Part shown: positions 63,801 through 64,000 of the stretch, piece by piece | How the letters are laid out: each line of letters starts with the position of its first letter | How positions within the stretch are numbered: the first letter of the stretch is position 1 | From: Acanthamoeba lenticulata | Taxonomy: Eukaryota; Discosea; Longamoebia; Acanthamoebidae | DNA: 64,000 nucleotides | Assembly: GCA_002179805.1 (NCBI GenBank) | Contig: NAVB01000171.1 | Location: forward strand, 1 to 64,000 | Direction of reading: 5' to 3' | Notes under the pieces: model-generated | Seen by the model: the letters and a program-made list of their open reading frames with translations, nothing else | Databases searched by the model: none | Told to the model about the DNA's origin: nothing | Position numbers and translations under genes: made by a program

Positions 63801-64000
63801 CCGTACGTCCGGCCTACCCCCCATGTTTGCTCATCTCATCAAACTGACCTTCTATTTATGGTGGCTCAAAAGGCTGCGCATCCTGGTGACTTCTGCCGAC
63901 AGCGGGCTGATCGAGCTCATCCCGGACTCGATCTCGCTTCACCAGCTCAAGAAGCGCACCAACTGCATGTCCCTGGCGCAGTACTTCAAGACGGTTCGTC
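60853..64000 (+). CDS. PI4KB: Phosphatidylinositol 4-kinase type III beta (partial, C-terminus off window)
   Basis: Exons 60853-61211, 61298-61406, 61511-61641, 61734-62296, 62419-62564, 62675-63515, 63587-63639, 63735-63802 and 63873-63993; the window ends inside the next intron. The enzyme makes phosphatidylinositol 4-phosphate at Golgi and related membranes. The N-terminal lipid-kinase-unique helical region is seen as WITISYLYKFRDHAGVCDYL and ELYKFQERDVEKYIPQLC. A long disordered Ser/Glu/Gln insert follows. The kinase N-lobe has CSIFGESWKDKENRIRKESP, the ATP-binding VIVKSGDDLRQEQ, and RILVTSADSGLIELIPDSIS. These match PI4K-beta rather than the alpha form. The catalytic loop and activation loop lie beyond the right edge. 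Confidence 0.95.

Noticed and set aside
1..64000. CRISPR arrays, insertion sequences, integrases or viral genes
   Set aside because: No regularly spaced repeats, terminal inverted repeats with transposase, or capsid or polymerase genes were seen.

Overview
This 64 kb window is nuclear DNA of a free-living amoebozoan, most likely Acanthamoeba or a close relative. It is GC-rich and gene-dense, with many short introns of roughly 60-150 nt. The content fits that group: hybrid histidine kinases beside animal-like TKL kinases, a CBM49 cellulose-binding wall lectin of the cyst-wall 'Luke' type, and receptor kinases with a PstS-like ectodomain. The species is inferred from content; no marker gene is present. 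Exon structures were deduced by hand from splice sites, reading phase and family alignment. In every complete multi-exon model the coding lengths sum to a multiple of three and end at a stop, but none has transcript support.

Layout. 1-3277 (-): Ser/Thr kinase fused to an AAA/NACHT-like ATPase, running off the left edge. 4086-9396 (-): NUP42-like FG nucleoporin, a BTB-BACK-glycine-rich protein and dolichyldiphosphatase. 9605-33975: a signalling island with four paralogous six-TM hybrid histidine kinases (three minus, one plus). They are interleaved with an unknown acidic protein, a secreted metallo-beta-lactamase-fold protein, a 1699-residue receptor with two kinase domains and a degenerate cyclase, a tail-anchored protein and a T4 Rnl1-like RNA ligase. 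34514-36379 (+): four-module CBM49 lectin. 36597-41817 (-): a 1487-residue helical protein of unknown family.

41959-50668 is housekeeping: UBLCP1 proteasome phosphatase, a small basic protein, tRNA-Lys(CUU), TMEM50, the MogA/Cnx1G molybdopterin adenylyltransferase, an SDR oxidoreductase, tRNA-Leu(CAG) and an SLC25 mitochondrial carrier. 50922-56052 (-) is a 21-exon type II membrane amidohydrolase with a TolB-like propeller. 56830-64000 (+) holds an atypical kinase-like protein with a lysine-rich tail, a four-CBS protein and the 5' part of phosphatidylinositol 4-kinase beta, cut by the right edge.

How the genes relate. The left half is dominated by signal transduction. The four histidine kinases each carry H-box, ATPase and receiver domains, so each can run a His-to-Asp relay internally. 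They share an N-terminal membrane sensor that I do not recognise. Several gene pairs are divergent over short spacers (141, 300, 474 and 777 bp), which are candidate bidirectional promoters. I found no CRISPR arrays, insertion sequences, integrases or viral genes.
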